From positions 62,001-126,000 of the forward strand of contig NZ_FNPV01000002.1 of the NCBI RefSeq assembly GCF_900107405.1: a DNA stretch of 64,000 bases, written 5' to 3'. The notes under the pieces are model-generated. The model saw only the letters and a list, made by a program, of their open reading frames with translations, did not search any database and had not been told where the DNA came from. Source of the DNA: Tindallia californiensis. GTDB taxonomy: Bacteria; Bacillota; Clostridia; Peptostreptococcales; Tindalliaceae. Shown piece after piece: positions 62,593 through 64,000 of this stretch (positions within the stretch are counted from its first letter, which is position 1; each line of letters begins with the position of its first letter). The position numbers were made by a program, and so were the translations under genes.

Positions 62593-62599
62593 TTTTCTC

Positions 62600-64000
62600 T
62601 TATCCAGCTATTTCTTCCTTGGAATCTTTTTTAGCCGTTACTAGGTGATCCTCTTTTAGGCTTTCTTCTGGAACAAATTCCAGTCTATCCTTAAATTCTT
62701 CCCGTTTTCCTTTGTTCCATGATTGTACCGGTCGATGGAATCCAACTACCCTTGTCCAAACTTCTGTTTCTTCATTGCATTCAGGACAATTAAAATGTTC
62801 TCCTTTGATATAACCATGCTGCTGGCATATGCTATAGGTAGGGGTAATTGTCATATAGGGCATGTGAGAATTTTCAAAGCTTCTTTTTAATAACAGCTTC
62901 GTGGTTTCAATGTCCTGTACTTCTTCGCCAATAAACCCATGAAAGACAGTTCCTCCTGTATACTGTGTCTGTAAAGCTTCCTGAGATTTGATTGCTTCAA
63001 AAATATCTTTTGTGTGACCTACAGGAAGTTGTGTTGAATTAGTATAGTAAGGTTCTTCCTGACCCTGTGCAATGATTCTAGGGTAAAGCGCTTTATCTAT
63101 TCGAGCAAATCGGTAGGAAGTACCTTCTGCAGGAGATGCTTCCAGGTTCCATAGGCTTCCTGTTTCTTCTTGAAAAATCTGAATCACACGATTCATAAAT
63201 TCCATTATTTCCACCGCAAAGCCTTGTCCTTCTTCTGTGGTAATATCTTCTCCCAAAAGGTTTATACATGCTTCGTTCATTCCATTAAGTCCAACGGTAG
63301 AGAAGTGATTCTTAAAATACTCTCCTGTAGAATCTTTTACGCTTTGCAAGTAATATTGAGAGTAAGGATATAATCCTGCTTCCATATAATTTTCTAATAC
63401 AACACGTTTTTCTTCGCATATTTCTTTTGCAAGCTCCATCAATTTTCGAACCTGTTTCTTAAACTCTTCTACGTTTTTGGATGTATAACCTATCCTTGCC
63501 ATGTTTAAGGTTACCACATTAATAGATCCGGTCATTGGATTAGCACCAAACAATCCGCCGCCACGTTTTCTTAGTTCGCGATTATCAAGTCTCAATCGGC
63601 AACACATGCTTCGGATGTCTTCCGGTGCCATATCAGAATTCAGGAAGTTAGCAAAATAAGGTGTTCCAAATTTCCGCGTCATTTCCATAATAGAGTCGGC
63701 AACTTCTGACTCCCATGGAAAATCAGGAGTTATATTTATTGTAGGAATCGGAAAGCTAAAGGCTCGCTGAGCACCATCACCTTCCATCATTACTTCACAG
63801 AAAGCTTTGTTAAACAGATCCATTTCTTTCTGGAATTCACCGTATTTCTTGTCTACATTTTTTCCTCCTATGATGGCTGGCTGATTTTTTAATAGTGGGT
63901 GAGGAGCTATATCTAGTGTAATATTGGTAAATGGTGTTTGAAAACCAACTCTTGTCGGAATGTTTAAGTTAAAGACAAATCGTTGTAACGCTTTTTTTAC
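62600..64000 (-). CDS. nrdD: Anaerobic (class III) ribonucleoside-triphosphate reductase, partial
   Basis: The reading frame is open to the right edge, so the N-terminal part (including the ATP cone) lies outside; 466 codons plus the stop are here. It starts in RFVFNLNIPTRVGFQTPFTN, continues through the catalytic barrel with LRKRGGGLFGANPMTGSINV and STVGLNGMNEACINLLGE, and ends with the zinc-binding SICQQHGYIKGEHFNCPEC and the glycyl-radical region TRVVGFHRPVQSWN (glycine in VVGF). Makes deoxynucleotides under anoxia. An ATG at 63823 is internal, not the start. Confidence 0.95.
   Translation of the reverse strand, partial: VKKALQRFVFNLNIPTRVGFQTPFTNITLDIAPHPLLKNQPAIIGGKNVDKKYGEFQKEMDLFNKAFCEVMMEGDGAQRAFSFPIPTINITPDFPWESEVADSIMEMTRKFGTPYFANFLNSDMAPEDIRSMCCRLRLDNRELRKRGGGLFGANPMTGSINVVTLNMARIGYTSKNVEEFKKQVRKLMELAKEICEEKRVVLENYMEAGLYPYSQYYLQSVKDSTGEYFKNHFSTVGLNGMNEACINLLGEDITTEEGQGFAVEIMEFMNRVIQIFQEETGSLWNLEASPAEGTSYRFARIDKALYPRIIAQGQEEPYYTNSTQLPVGHTKDIFEAIKSQEALQTQYTGGTVFHGFIGEEVQDIETTKLLLKRSFENSHMPYMTITPTYSICQQHGYIKGEHFNCPECNEETEVWTRVVGFHRPVQSWNKGKREEFKDRLEFVPEESLKEDHLVTAKKDSKEEIAG

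Noticed and set aside
62600-63823. nrdD beginning at the ATG at 63823
   Set aside because: The same frame continues upstream without a stop to the window edge and encodes the conserved NLNIPTRVGFQTPFTN segment, so the ATG is internal.
1-64000. CRISPR arrays, prophage, transposons, tRNA genes
   Set aside because: No regularly spaced direct repeats with unique spacers, no transposase or phage proteins and no recognisable tRNA cloverleaf were seen by eye; a tRNAscan or CRISPR search was not possible here.

Overview
The window is a chromosomal stretch of a low-GC, Gram-positive, anaerobic bacterium of the class Clostridia. The evidence is a division/peptidoglycan cluster whose PBP carries PASTA domains (SpoVD type), a MurE with the meso-diaminopimelate signature, four tRNA-sensing T-box leaders, TTG/GTG starts behind strong Shine-Dalgarno sequences, and an oxygen-sensitive class III ribonucleotide reductase. 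Genus cannot be fixed from the sequence; an Alkaliphilus/Tindallia-like organism is a guess. Almost everything lies on the minus strand, so transcription runs from high to low coordinates. Only a NUDIX gene and a DUF1576 membrane-protein pair lie on the plus strand.

Layout, left to right. 1-14310: the dcw cluster, read leftwards from an MraZ-box promoter: mraZ, rsmH, ftsL, spoVD/ftsI, murE, murF, mraY, murD, ftsW, murG, ftsQ, two DUF881 genes and sbp (cut by the window edge). murB and murC are not in the cluster. 14480-17157: lgt, a PduL-type phosphotransacylase, hpt and a PduO-type cobalamin adenosyltransferase. 17244-19662: a NUDIX hydrolase, then an unfamiliar protein made of ten 43-residue repeats, translationally coupled to a DUF134 regulator. 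19870-25382: typA, a DapA-family aldolase resembling 4-hydroxy-2-oxoglutarate aldolase, and ilvB-ilvN behind a leucine T-box. 25471-31820: RNase P RNA, then dgt and dnaG-rpoD-trmK-nif3 (housekeeping, macromolecular synthesis). 31905-39418: slipin/NfeD pair, pyruvate phosphate dikinase with its regulator, and glycyl-tRNA synthetase behind a glycine T-box. 39450-42361: an MDR oxidoreductase and the divergent DUF1576 pair. 42378-48781: ilvN-ilvC-leuA-leuB-ilvB behind a compound leader with two T-box aptamers (Ile-like and Leu) and a single terminator. 48826-54937: hslO, cspA, CPBP protease, M20 amidohydrolase, a second hpt, a 49-residue membrane peptide, a lipoprotein polysaccharide deacetylase and a short iron-sulfur protein. 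54949-59282: folC and valS behind a valine T-box. 59296-64000: 2-hydroxyacid dehydrogenase, YbaK-like deacylase, nrdG, an AEC transporter and the 3' part of nrdD.

The most noteworthy points are the tandem-aptamer leader of the second ilv/leu operon, the ten-repeat protein coupled to DUF134, the internally duplicated DUF1576 protein with its small partner, the 10-bp-periodic MraZ box lying on the dcw promoter, and the separation of nrdG from nrdD by a terminator, a promoter and a transporter gene. No tRNA, rRNA, CRISPR array, insertion sequence or prophage was seen; the window reads as core chromosome rather than an accessory island.
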